DNA of 64,000 nt from an uncultured Dehalococcoidia bacterium. Its GTDB lineage: Bacteria > Chloroflexota > Dehalococcoidia > Lucifugimonadales > UBA3495. Positions within the stretch are counted from its first letter, which is position 1. Every line of letters begins with the position of its first letter. The notes beneath the pieces were generated by a model. It searched no databases. It was given only the letters and a program-made list of their open reading frames with translations, and was not told the DNA's origin. Both the position numbers and the translations under genes were made by a program. The stretch lies in contig OY282565.1 of assembly GCA_958296445.1 (NCBI GenBank), positions 2,497,570-2,561,569 on the forward strand. Reading direction: 5' to 3'. This document shows, piece by piece, positions 33,601 to 41,833 of this stretch.

Positions 33601-34575
33601 CTACAACGAATAGCCTTTGCGCGGGAACAATGGATACCACCTGCCAAGAGGATGGTTTTCCGGGTATGACGACGGGTCGCCATACCAAAGGGCCAGTGGG
33701 CAGTTGTTCGGGCAGTTTCGGAATGTTACGAAAAGCGAACCGAAACCGGGCCCAAATGGACTGAACCCTAGCGGCTTAAGCATGGGGCTAGGATAGCTGG
33801 CAAACCCTTGTATCTTGAGACCGGAATTCAAGAATTCCCGTTCAAGAAACTGCCGACCTTGCTCGCTGGAAAATACACGACTCACTGTTTTTTGCGGTAT
33901 ACGCGGCTGAAACGATTCAGAATCATATACTCCGGCAATCGGCCAAAGAACGTCAGATTGGTTGCGATATGCACGCCTACTCTCAAATATAAATCCATTA
34001 AAGCAACGCATACGCACATTGATCTGTTTTTGCAATTTCAAATCATTCATATTTTTGTTTACATTAATCCAATATCTGCCTGACTCATGAGCAGCAATAG
34101 TCATTATGTACACTTGCGCCCCTTTTGGTGCGACTATTCTCATCCAATTGGATATGTCTTGTACTACACGATTTCCTGTGAAAATAGCATCATCAAGATA
34201 TACAAAAGCCCCTCCGGTAGAACCCTCGTATTCTATATCAGAACCACATTTCTCCTTTAGTGCAATACTCAGTATCCTCAGAATTTCGGATTGACTGCTG
34301 CCTTGTTCCTGAATATCAAGAATGTGCGCCGCCCGCCAAAAGTCGCATGGAAAACCGGCAACGATGGTCTCAAGCAACTGCTGTGCTTTGATTTTGGAAA
34401 CATATGTGCGCTTGAACACGAAGTCCAATTCCCGCAACATCGGAACCTGCGCGTCCCCGTCGAACTGGCTAATCCAGCGGTCAACATGGCTGGGCGTCGG
34501 TTCCATTATCTCCCCGGCCCGGTAGTCCCTGATGGTATTGGCGATGGAGGCCAGCAAATCGTCGCGTTCCGTCAC
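33601..34575 (-). CDS. phosphoribosyltransferase-like protein (PRTase-CE type) of a putative conflict system
   Basis: A 324-residue protein from the GTG at 34575, chosen because AAGGGGG lies 6 bases upstream; a longer frame from a TTG at 34632 lacks a site. The core motif FVYLDDAIFTGNR (about 124-136) has the hydrophobic-DD-x-x-x-TG signature of the PRPP-binding loop of phosphoribosyltransferases. Near the C-terminus, GFGSLFVTFRNCPNNCPLALW resembles the end of PRTase-like effector proteins found in prokaryotic immunity loci. Base composition is AT-richer than the neighbours. Neither substrate nor activity is known. It forms a two-gene operon with the NADAR gene downstream. Confidence 0.7.
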   Translation of the reverse strand: MTERDDLLASIANTIRDYRAGEIMEPTPSHVDRWISQFDGDAQVPMLRELDFVFKRTYVSKIKAQQLLETIVAGFPCDFWRAAHILDIQEQGSSQSEILRILSIALKEKCGSDIEYEGSTGGAFVYLDDAIFTGNRVVQDISNWMRIVAPKGAQVYIMTIAAHESGRYWINVNKNMNDLKLQKQINVRMRCFNGFIFESRRAYRNQSDVLWPIAGVYDSESFQPRIPQKTVSRVFSSEQGRQFLEREFLNSGLKIQGFASYPSPMLKPLGFSPFGPGFGSLFVTFRNCPNNCPLALWYGDPSSYPENHPLGRWYPLFPRKGYSL

Positions 34576-34786
34576 GGCCTGCCCCCTTGATGCGGTTTTC
34601 CCTACCATAGCATAGCCAGTTACCTGAAGCAACGTTTGTTCTGATTATGTCATGGCATCATCCGCCAATACTAGAGCCAGGGCCGCCGGATGTCAACGCC
34701 TTTCTGTCGGCAGACCCCCCGGCGGCGGCAGTCAAGACGCCCGTCTTGTTGTAGAATACCCCCGCATACTCTTACCGGAAGGGACT

Positions 34787-35758
34787 ATGAACGACAGACG
34801 CGAGCGACGGCCCGCGCGGCCAGAGCGCATAAAAGCGACCCACGTTTTCGCCGGCAACCCCATAGACCGGGGCGAAGTGGAGCGGCGGGATGAGGAATGG
34901 CTGACCGCCCAGGCCAACAGCCCGGCCAGCCGGATGCTCCCTATGTGGCAACTCAACGTCCCCGTATCCGCCGGGCAAACCCTGTCCTGGTTCAACGTTG
35001 ACCAACTGCGGCAGCTACAAGTAGATTCCGAACCCATCTTTCTGGGCATTCTGGACGGGCTGCCCCACTTCGTAGTAGACGTATCCGCCGCCGACCGCGG
35101 CGCCGTCGAAAGCGACGGCCTGACCTTCGAGGACGCCCGCACCACCGCCGAATACCTGAGCGGCCCCGAATCGGGCATCGTAGCCCAGGCCAGAGCCCAA
35201 CTAAGCTGGCACGGACGCCACGGCTTTTGCGCCGTCTGCGGCCACCCCACCCGCATCGCCCGCGGCGGCCAAGTGCGCCGCTGCCCCCAAAAAGGCGACG
35301 GCGGCTGCGGCACCGAGCATTACCCCCGCACCGACCCGGTGGTCATCACCGTAGTTCACGACGGCGACCGCTGCCTGCTCGGCCAGTCCCGCGGCCGCCT
35401 AGTGGCGATGCGCCGCTACTCCGCCCTAGCCGGCTTTATGGACCAAGGCGAGTCCATCGAGGAAGCCGTATCCCGCGAAGTAATGGAAGAAGCCGGCATC
35501 CAAGTCGGCGCCGTCCGCTACCACTCCTCCCAGCCCTGGCCCTTCCCCTCGTCCCTGATGATCGGCTGCCACGCCGACGCCGCCACCACCGACATCCAAA
35601 AAGACGACGAAGAAATGGCCGACGTCCAATGGTTCCCCCGCCAAGAAGTCCTGCTCGCCCTACAGGAAAAAAGCGAAATCCTAGCCATCCCCGGCCCCAC
35701 CGCCATAGCCCACCACCTAATCCGCGCCTGGGCCACCGGCGAAGCCCCCCAACCCTGA
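34787..35758 (+). CDS. nudC: NAD(+) diphosphatase / NAD-cap hydrolase, NudC-type Nudix
   Basis: A 323-residue Nudix hydrolase. It has a zinc ribbon (CAVCGHP near residue 148, then RRCPQ and GGCGTEHYPRTDPVVI), a perfect Nudix box GFMDQGESIEEAVS + REVMEEAGI (216-238) and the NudC-specific SQPWPFPSSLMIG. NudC splits NAD(H) to NMN(H) and AMP and removes NAD caps from RNA 5' ends. The ORF is open upstream, but ATG 34787 has GGAAGGGA and a TAGAAT -10-like box before it. It is divergent from the PRTase-NADAR operon, an intriguing neighbour given that both concern NAD/ADP-ribose or nucleotide chemistry. Confidence 0.93.
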   Translation: MNDRRERRPARPERIKATHVFAGNPIDRGEVERRDEEWLTAQANSPASRMLPMWQLNVPVSAGQTLSWFNVDQLRQLQVDSEPIFLGILDGLPHFVVDVSAADRGAVESDGLTFEDARTTAEYLSGPESGIVAQARAQLSWHGRHGFCAVCGHPTRIARGGQVRRCPQKGDGGCGTEHYPRTDPVVITVVHDGDRCLLGQSRGRLVAMRRYSALAGFMDQGESIEEAVSREVMEEAGIQVGAVRYHSSQPWPFPSSLMIGCHADAATTDIQKDDEEMADVQWFPRQEVLLALQEKSEILAIPGPTAIAHHLIRAWATGEAPQP

Positions 35759-35787
35759 ACCCATCCCTCAAAAGCAGCATAGCACTA

Positions 35788-35826
35788 AATCCCCCCCTCC
35801 GGGGGAGGGCTAGGGTGGGGGCGTCC
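35788..35826. repeat. CCCTCCGGGGGAGGG palindrome
   Basis: A C/G palindrome with a GGGTGGGGGCG tail, matching the copy at about 531-573. It lies between nudC and the isochorismatase-like gene and is the only feature in that gap. Confidence 0.7.
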
Positions 35827-35863
35827 CCCCAAACCCAAAAACCAACCAACGCAGAGGTTCGCA

Positions 35864-36388
35864 ATGACCCAAACAGCCCTGAAAATTGACCCAACCCGTA
35901 CCGCCATCCTGATTATGGACTTCCAGCAGCGCATCATCAGCAACGTAGCCTCGGAGCCGGAAGCCGTGGTGCGCAACGCCGCCAGCGTCCTCGACGCCGC
36001 CCGCGCCGCCGGCATCCCGGTCATCTACATCGTCCACCGGGGCGGCCCCTTCGCCGAGTACGCCCCCGACGTCGAGCTGCACCAGGGCGTCGCCCCGGCC
36101 CAGGGCGAGCGCGTCATCACCAAAACCAAACCCGGCCCCTTCTCCACCACTGCCCTAGACGTAACCCTGCGCGAAATGGGCAAAGACACCCTCATAGTAA
36201 TGGGCGTAGCCACCAGCGGCTGCGTCCTCTCCACCGTCCGCTGGGCCGTAGACGTAAACTACAGCTTCATCGTAGTATCCGACGCCTGCTCCGACGCCGA
36301 CCCCGAAGTCCACCGCGTCCTAACCGAAAAAGTCTACCCCCGCCAAGGCACGGTAATAAACGCCGACGAGTTCCTGGCAGCCCTGTAG
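35864..36388 (+). CDS. isochorismatase-family cysteine hydrolase
   Basis: A 174-residue alpha/beta hydrolase of the isochorismatase superfamily. The catalytic triad is visible: Asp in AILIMDFQQ near residue 21, Lys in ITKTKPGPF near 89 and Cys in GVATSGCVLSTVRWA near 121. Members include nicotinamidases, N-carbamoylsarcosine amidases and ureidoacrylate hydrolases; the loop sequence does not identify one. The usual cis-peptide VATSGCV segment is intact. It stops 3 bases before the ORF of the adenine methyltransferase, which may therefore be co-translated. Confidence 0.9.
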   Translation: MTQTALKIDPTRTAILIMDFQQRIISNVASEPEAVVRNAASVLDAARAAGIPVIYIVHRGGPFAEYAPDVELHQGVAPAQGERVITKTKPGPFSTTALDVTLREMGKDTLIVMGVATSGCVLSTVRWAVDVNYSFIVVSDACSDADPEVHRVLTEKVYPRQGTVINADEFLAAL

Positions 36389-36391
36389 CGG

Positions 36392-37306
36392 ATGGCGCAA
36401 CCGGCTATGGCCCACGCACACGGCACAAGCGGCGGCGCAGCGGCGGCGGGCGGCCTTTCGGCAACGCCGCCAACCCCGATGCGCCCCAAAGCGCCGCCCA
36501 TCAAGACCCAGGGCATAAAGACCAAGCTCGCCGCTTTTATCGCCAAGCACGTCGATTGGGACTGGAGCGGCGTCTGGATTGAGCCGTTCCTAGGCTCCGG
36601 GGCGGTATTGCTAAACCTACAGCCGCCCCGGGCCTACGCCGCCGACTCCTGCGCCCCCGTCATCAAGTTCTACCAGGCTTTGCAGTCCAGAGAGATTACC
36701 CCCGCCGGAGTAGAGGCGTTTCTACTGATGGAAGGAGAACGGCTTAGGGCCGGCGGCGATGCCCATTATTACGCCGTGCGGGAAAGGTTCAACGACACCG
36801 GCAACCCGTTGGATTTTCTGTTTCTCAGCCGTGCCTGTTTCAACGGCTTGATTCGATTCAATCAGAAAGGCGGATTCAATACGCCCTTTTGCAAAAAACC
36901 TGCCCGGTTCAGCCGGGCCTACATCACCAAAATTTGCAACCAAGTAAAGTGGGCCGGAAATGTAATCCACGGCAAGGAATGGGAATTTGCCTGCGCCGAC
37001 TGGAAAGTCGGCTTGGATAAAGCGACACAAGCCGATTTCGTGTATGCCGATCCGCCTTATGCGGGCCGATATGCCGATTACTATAACCAGTGGCGCGATA
37101 CCGACGCCCAAGATTTGGCGCACGCCTTAAGAAACGCCCCTTGCCGTTTTCTGCTATCATCCTGGATAGAAAACGCCTACCGCCGCAACAACAGCCTATT
37201 CGACTGGTTCCCGAATCATCAAATCGCCACGTTCTCCCACTTCTACCACCTAGGCGCAACCGAGGAACTCCGTCACGAAATGCAGGAAGGATTGGTAATC
37301 GGATGA
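36392..37306 (+). CDS. D12-class N6-adenine DNA methyltransferase
   Basis: A 304-residue Dam/DpnM-type methyltransferase from the first ATG. The domain itself starts near the internal ATG at 36479 (MRPKAPPIKTQGIKTKL), so the Ala/Gly-rich first 29 residues may be spurious. Motif I EPFLGSGAVLLNL is at 64-76 and the catalytic DPPY at 220-223 (FVYADPPYAGRY). This class methylates adenine in short sites such as GATC. No complete restriction endonuclease is nearby; a broken ORF overlaps its stop by ATGA. The target sequence cannot be read from the protein. Confidence 0.88.
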   Translation: MAQPAMAHAHGTSGGAAAAGGLSATPPTPMRPKAPPIKTQGIKTKLAAFIAKHVDWDWSGVWIEPFLGSGAVLLNLQPPRAYAADSCAPVIKFYQALQSREITPAGVEAFLLMEGERLRAGGDAHYYAVRERFNDTGNPLDFLFLSRACFNGLIRFNQKGGFNTPFCKKPARFSRAYITKICNQVKWAGNVIHGKEWEFACADWKVGLDKATQADFVYADPPYAGRYADYYNQWRDTDAQDLAHALRNAPCRFLLSSWIENAYRRNNSLFDWFPNHQIATFSHFYHLGATEELRHEMQEGLVIG

Positions 37307-37403
37307 AACAACACATCTTGAATCATCTCGCCAGCATAGAGAACGGCTAGGCACGGATACCAAAGCGCATAGCGCCACCTTTAAGATTATTGTCCGGCAG
37401 TAG
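37303..37403 (+). pseudogene. broken ORF overlapping the methyltransferase stop
   Basis: ATGA joins the methyltransferase stop to a new ATG that reads MKQHILNHLASIENG and then a TAG at 37348. A second frame from 37350 continues sensibly as GTDTKAHSATFKIIVRQ before a stop at 37401. The joint phrase (SIENG-TDTKAHSATFK) looks like one N-terminus split by a small deletion. Its position suggests the remains of the cognate endonuclease, but I cannot name the family. An AAAAGC/GCTTTT hairpin follows at about 37417. Confidence 0.4.
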
Positions 37404-37558
37404 GTGGCTGATTAAGCCAGAAAAGCGCAGCTTTTATTGATTGATTCCAACAAGCAAAACTAATACCCGGATTTTACTTTGGCTGCCGGATGAATTTCGC
37501 GCCCCTCGGGAACCCCAATCAAATCAACCCCCCAACCAAACCAACAAAGGAGAACCCT

Positions 37559-39091
37559 ATGAAATACGACGTTATCGTAGTCGGCGGCGGGTCAGCCGGG
37601 TCGGTAGTGGCCGCCCGCCTGTCGGAAAACCCCCAAACCTCGGTGCTGCTGCTAGAGGCCGGCCCAGACTACCCCGACCCGGAAAACCTGCCCGACGACA
37701 TCCAGTACGGCCACACCCGCGCCGCTGAAGCCGAAGACTCCCGCCACAACTGGGCCCTGCGCGGCATCCTCTCCGAAGAGCAGGGCCCCGCCCACGTAGC
37801 CCAAGGCAAAGTCATCGGCGGCGGCGGCTCCATCAACGGCCAAGTCTTTCTCCGCGGCCTGCCCGAAGACTTTGACCTCTGGGTCTCCCGCGGAGCCCGG
37901 GAATGGTCATATCTGGACGTCCTGCCCTACTACCGCAAGATGGAAACCGACCGGGACATCCAAGACGACTTTCACGGCTCCGACGGCCCCCTGCCCATCA
38001 CCCGCCGCCACAACGACGGCAACTGGCCCGAAATCCAGGCCGTGTTCCACGCCGCCTGCCTAGAAGCCGGCCATACCACAACCAACGATATGAACGGCCC
38101 CGACCATACCGGCGTCGGCCTAGTTCCGATGAACAATATGAACGGCGTCCGTATGAGCACCGCCCTGACCCACCTAAGCCCGGCCCGCCACCGCCTCAAC
38201 CTCACCGTCCGCGGCAGCGTTTTCGTCCGCCGCATCGTGATGAACGGCAACCGCGCCGTCGGCGTCGAAGCCGAAAGCGGCGGCGAAACTTTCACCGTCC
38301 ATGCCGACCGCATCGTACTGTCCGCCGGCGCCCTCAAAACCCCCCACATCCTCATGCTCTCCGGCATTGGCCCCCGCGACCAACTGGAGCAGTTCGGCAT
38401 CCCGGTGGTTCACGAAGCCCCCGGCGTCGGGCAAAACCTCTGGAATCACGCCATCACCACCCTCGCCTACCAAGTCAAAGACGGCGTTCCCCTAGCCGCC
38501 GACAACCTAGGAACCCGCATCGCCCTGCGCTACACCGCCGAGGATTCGTCCCACATCAACGATATGATGCTGACTACCAGCTCGGTGTTCAACGCCCTCA
38601 CCGGCGAAGTAATGGCCGACGGCACCGCCCGGGTTTCCTGTGTCTTGGAGCTGCCCGAAGGCTCCGGCTGGGTGCGCCTCGCCTCCGCCGACCCCGCCGT
38701 CCAGCCCTCTTTCAACTACCGCTACTTTGAGCATCCCGAGGACACCCGGCGAATGCGCGACGGTGTTCGCCTAGCCGCCGGTATGCTGGAAACCGAAGCC
38801 TACCGGCAAGTTTCCGGCGGCCGCATCAGCCCCACCGACGACGTGCTGAACGACGACGCCAGCCTTGACCTGTGGATGAAGCGCACCGTAGGCTCCGCCC
38901 GCCACGTCTCCGGCACCTGCAAGATAGGCTCGGACGACGACCCAATGGCGGTGGTAGACCAGCACTGCCAAGTAAAGGGCATCGAAGGCGTCTGGGTAGC
39001 CGATTCGTCGGTTATGCCCATCGTCCCCCGCGCCAACACCAACGCCACCGCCATAATGATTGGCGAGCGCGTCGCCAACTGGCTGTCCTAA
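37559..39091 (+). CDS. GMC-family FAD-dependent oxidoreductase
   Basis: A 510-residue GMC flavoenzyme, the third in the window. N-terminal MKYDVIVVGGGSAGSVVAAR, LLLEAGPDYPDPENLP, GKVIGGGGSINGQVFLRG, and the C-terminal catalytic region GSARHVSGTCKIGSDDDPM with His near 460 and ANTNATAIMIGERVANWL. AAGGAG lies before the ATG at 37559; the ORF upstream (from 37490) is not needed. It has no aspartic-protease tail. An EamA transporter gene starts 1 base after its stop, so the two are an operon, perhaps linking uptake or export of a compound to its oxidation. Confidence 0.9.
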   Translation: MKYDVIVVGGGSAGSVVAARLSENPQTSVLLLEAGPDYPDPENLPDDIQYGHTRAAEAEDSRHNWALRGILSEEQGPAHVAQGKVIGGGGSINGQVFLRGLPEDFDLWVSRGAREWSYLDVLPYYRKMETDRDIQDDFHGSDGPLPITRRHNDGNWPEIQAVFHAACLEAGHTTTNDMNGPDHTGVGLVPMNNMNGVRMSTALTHLSPARHRLNLTVRGSVFVRRIVMNGNRAVGVEAESGGETFTVHADRIVLSAGALKTPHILMLSGIGPRDQLEQFGIPVVHEAPGVGQNLWNHAITTLAYQVKDGVPLAADNLGTRIALRYTAEDSSHINDMMLTTSSVFNALTGEVMADGTARVSCVLELPEGSGWVRLASADPAVQPSFNYRYFEHPEDTRRMRDGVRLAAGMLETEAYRQVSGGRISPTDDVLNDDASLDLWMKRTVGSARHVSGTCKIGSDDDPMAVVDQHCQVKGIEGVWVADSSVMPIVPRANTNATAIMIGERVANWLS

Positions 39092-39092
39092 C

Positions 39093-39992
39093 TTGCTAAT
39101 CGCCATTGCCCTAGCCTTTCTCGCCGCCTGCGGTTTCGCCAGCGGCAACATACTGATACGCATCGGAACGCAGTATGTCCCCGCGCCCACCGCCACCTTT
39201 TTCACCGTGCTGGTGGGCGCGGTAATGGTCTGCGCCCTCGCATTCTCAGTCAACTTCGACGAAATCAAGACCCTGCCTATCGAGGCTTACGGCTGGATTG
39301 CCCTAATGGGAATCCTGGCCTACCCCGTGGCCCGGGTGCTGCACCATTCCGCCATCCGAATGGTAGGGGCCACCCGGGCAATGCCGATGACCTCGTTGCA
39401 GCCCCTGATGGCCTTCGCCATCGGCTTTCTGATTCTGGGCGAGCGGCCCAACCTGCTGGTATCCATCGGCACCCCCATAATCGTAGCCGGGCTGCTGCTG
39501 GTAGTAATGCCCCGCCGCCGCAGCGACAGCGCCGGCCGCCCCCAAATACGCAAGCTCGGCTACCTGCTTGCCATCGGCGGCGGAATGGCCTTTGTCAGCC
39601 GCGACGCCATCAGCCGCCACGTGCAGGGCGTTCTGGATCTGGCGCCCCCCTTCGTGCTGTCCGGGTTCGCCCTAGTCATCGGCGGCGCCATCCTGTTCGC
39701 CATCATCCATCGCAGCGTAATAGACAGCATCCGCAACCTCCCCCTGCGCTACGTAGGCATCTGCTGCCTAGCCGGGCTGCTCCAAGGAATGGCCGTAGCC
39801 TCGCTGTTTCACGCCATCAGCCGCGCCCCCGTAACCATCGTAACCCCCATCTACGCCAGCCAGCCCATCATAGCCCTCCTGCTCGCGTCCCTGTTCCTCC
39901 GGGAACTGGAATCCCTAGACTGGCCGCTCGCCGTAGGCACCCTACTAAGCGTAGCCGGTGTCATCCTAGTAATTTTGGGTGCCGCCGCCTAA
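39093..39992 (+). CDS. EamA/DMT-family transporter
   Basis: A 299-residue membrane protein with ten hydrophobic segments in two EamA halves. The first half has ACGFASGNILIRIGTQYVP and ATRAMPMTSLQPLMAFAIGFLILGERP; the second repeats the pattern in APVTIVTPIYASQPIIALLLASLFLRELESLDW. Start taken at TTG 39093, one base after the GMC stop; a TTG at 39060 would overlap that gene. DMT transporters move amino acids, nucleotide sugars or other metabolites; the substrate is unknown. Confidence 0.88.
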   Translation: MLIAIALAFLAACGFASGNILIRIGTQYVPAPTATFFTVLVGAVMVCALAFSVNFDEIKTLPIEAYGWIALMGILAYPVARVLHHSAIRMVGATRAMPMTSLQPLMAFAIGFLILGERPNLLVSIGTPIIVAGLLLVVMPRRRSDSAGRPQIRKLGYLLAIGGGMAFVSRDAISRHVQGVLDLAPPFVLSGFALVIGGAILFAIIHRSVIDSIRNLPLRYVGICCLAGLLQGMAVASLFHAISRAPVTIVTPIYASQPIIALLLASLFLRELESLDWPLAVGTLLSVAGVILVILGAAA

Positions 39993-40017
39993 AATAGAGA
40001 AAATTGCGAAACTACTT

Positions 40018-40310
40018 CCGCCGTCCGTCACCCTAAGCAAACCCCGCCATCCTGAGCAACTATCTGCCATCCTGAGCAACTATCTGCCATCCTGAGCAAG
40101 CCCTGCCATCCTAAGCAAAGCTCTGTCATTCTCAGCAAAACCCCGCCATCCTGAGCAAACCCTGTCATTCTCAGCAACTATCTACCATCCTGAGCAAACC
40201 TTGCCATCCTGAGCAACTATCTGTCATTCTGAGCAAAGCGAAGAATCTCACCTTGGGCCAGAGAGACCCTTACCCCCGCTCAGGGCGACAAACGGGAATT
40301 TCGCAATTTC
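40018..40310. repeat. 20-22 bp tandem array (CCATCCTGAGCAA units) ending in an R1 element
   Basis: About ten units of CTATCTGCCATCCTGAGCAA and variants run from 40024 to about 40225, then a full R1 element starts (TCATTCTGAGCAAAGCGAAG) with a middle ACCTTGGGCCAGAGAGACCC and a CTCAGGGCGACAAACGG right arm. The gap between the EamA and LLM genes holds nothing else. Confidence 0.85.
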
Positions 40311-40359
40311 CCCCCAAATACCCCTGCCAAAATAAAAATTTACCCCCGGAGGAAACAAT

Positions 40360-41211
40360 ATGTCCGTTGGCGTCGTCGTCCCACTGCCCGCCTACACCCT
40401 TGACCCGGCTGCCATCGCCAAAAAAGCCGAGGAACTCGGCTTCGAGTCCATCTGGTATCACGAACACCCCATCCTGCCCGTGCGCAGCGAAAGCCCCTTC
40501 CCCGCCACCGGCGGCGAAATCCCCTGGACTTACCGCCACTTCTCCGAACCCTATATCTCCCTAGCAATGGCCTGCGCCGTCACCAGCAAAATCAAACTCT
40601 GCACCGGCATAACCCTAGTCCCGGAGCGCAACCCCCTCATTCTGGCAAAAGAAATCGCCGTCCTTGACCGGCACAGCAACGGCCGCTTCGTTTTCGGCAT
40701 CGGCGCCGGCTGGAACCGCGAGGAAACCACGATGATGGGCGGCGACTTCGACCACCGCTGGACCCAGACCAGAGAAGCCATAGCCGCCCTCAAAGAACTC
40801 TGGACCAAAGACGAAGCCGAATACCACGGCCACTATTACGACTTCCCCCCGGTCTATATGTACCCCAAACCCGCCCAGAAGCCCCACCCGCCCGTGCTGC
40901 TCGGCGGCAACGCCCGCAACGTCCTGCAACGGGTAGCCCGCTGGGGCGACGGCTGGCTCCCCACCCGCGCCACCCCCGACCAGATAGAAAACGGGCGCAA
41001 AGTTCTAGACGCCCTAGCCGACGAGCGCGGCCGCGACCCCGAATCCCTAACCATTTCGGTATTCGGCCAGCCCCCCAACACCACCCGCCAGCAAGTTGAC
41101 GACTTCCTCAACGCCGGCGCCATCCGAGTATCCGTCTGGCCCAACCACACCGACACCCAACCCGAAATGGACAACCAACTAGAGCAAATGGCCGAGCAAC
41201 TCCTACGCTAA
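40360..41211 (+). CDS. LLM-class (luciferase-like) F420/flavin-dependent oxidoreductase
   Basis: A 283-residue TIM-barrel oxidoreductase of the bacterial luciferase-like superfamily, close in pattern to actinobacterial and Chloroflexi F420-dependent enzymes. It has AIAKKAEELGFESIWYHEH, TGITLVPERNPLILAKEIAVLDRHSNGRF, FGIGAGWNREE and HPPVLLGGNARNVLQRVARWGDGWLP. GGAGG precedes the ATG. The C-terminal VFGQPPNTTRQQVDDFLNAGA is also typical. The substrate is unknown; family members reduce or mono-oxygenate diverse organics using F420H2 or FMNH2. Confidence 0.88.
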   Translation: MSVGVVVPLPAYTLDPAAIAKKAEELGFESIWYHEHPILPVRSESPFPATGGEIPWTYRHFSEPYISLAMACAVTSKIKLCTGITLVPERNPLILAKEIAVLDRHSNGRFVFGIGAGWNREETTMMGGDFDHRWTQTREAIAALKELWTKDEAEYHGHYYDFPPVYMYPKPAQKPHPPVLLGGNARNVLQRVARWGDGWLPTRATPDQIENGRKVLDALADERGRDPESLTISVFGQPPNTTRQQVDDFLNAGAIRVSVWPNHTDTQPEMDNQLEQMAEQLLR

Positions 41212-41833
41212 CCCACCCCCCACCTCACCGGGGACGCCCCCTCGTGCACCCCCCACGCACCCCCACCCCCATCCCCACCCGTAGGGGCGCACAGCCGTGC
41301 GCCCCCCCGGTAGGGGCAACCCTCGCGGTCGCCCCACCCCCCGATTGCCAACCCCATTGCCAGCCCACCCGTCCCCAAGTAGGGGCAACCCTTGTGGTTG
41401 CCCCGTCCCGTGGTTCCCCCATCCCCCGGTCGCCAACCCCATTTGCCAGCCCACCCGTCCCCCCGGTAGGGGCAACCCTTGTGGTTGCCCCGTCCCGTGG
41501 TCGCCCCATCCCCCGATTGCCAACCCCATTTGCCAGCCCAACCATCCCCACCGGTAGGGACAACCCTCGCGGTCACCCCACCCCCCGATTGCCAACCCCA
41601 TTTGCCAGCCCACCCGTCCCCCCGGTAGGGGCAACCCTTGTGGTTGCCCCGTCCCCCGGTTGCCCCATCCCCGATTGCCAACCCCATTTGCCAACCCGAC
41701 CATCCCCACCGGCCGGGGCAACCCTCGCGGTCGCCCCATCCCCCGCTTGACAACCCCATTTGCCAGCCCGCCGTCCCCCGGTTGCCCCACCCCCGGTTAC
41801 CCGTCCCCCGGCCACCCCACCCCGCCCCATCCC
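41212..41833. repeat. minisatellite of R3/R4 palindromes
   Basis: A 622-base gene-free block. An R3 hairpin (GGGCGCAC/GTGCGCCC, near 41285) is followed by about seven R4 hairpins (GGGGCAACC / GGTTGCCCC or the TCGCGGTCGCCCC variant) at roughly 41311, 41381, 41466, 41552, 41624 and 41716. They are separated by near-identical spacers containing CCCCCGATTGCCAACCCCAT and TTGCCAGCCCACCCGTCCCC, so the period is about 70-85 bases. G-poor plus strand. ORFs crossing it are artefacts. Confidence 0.85.
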
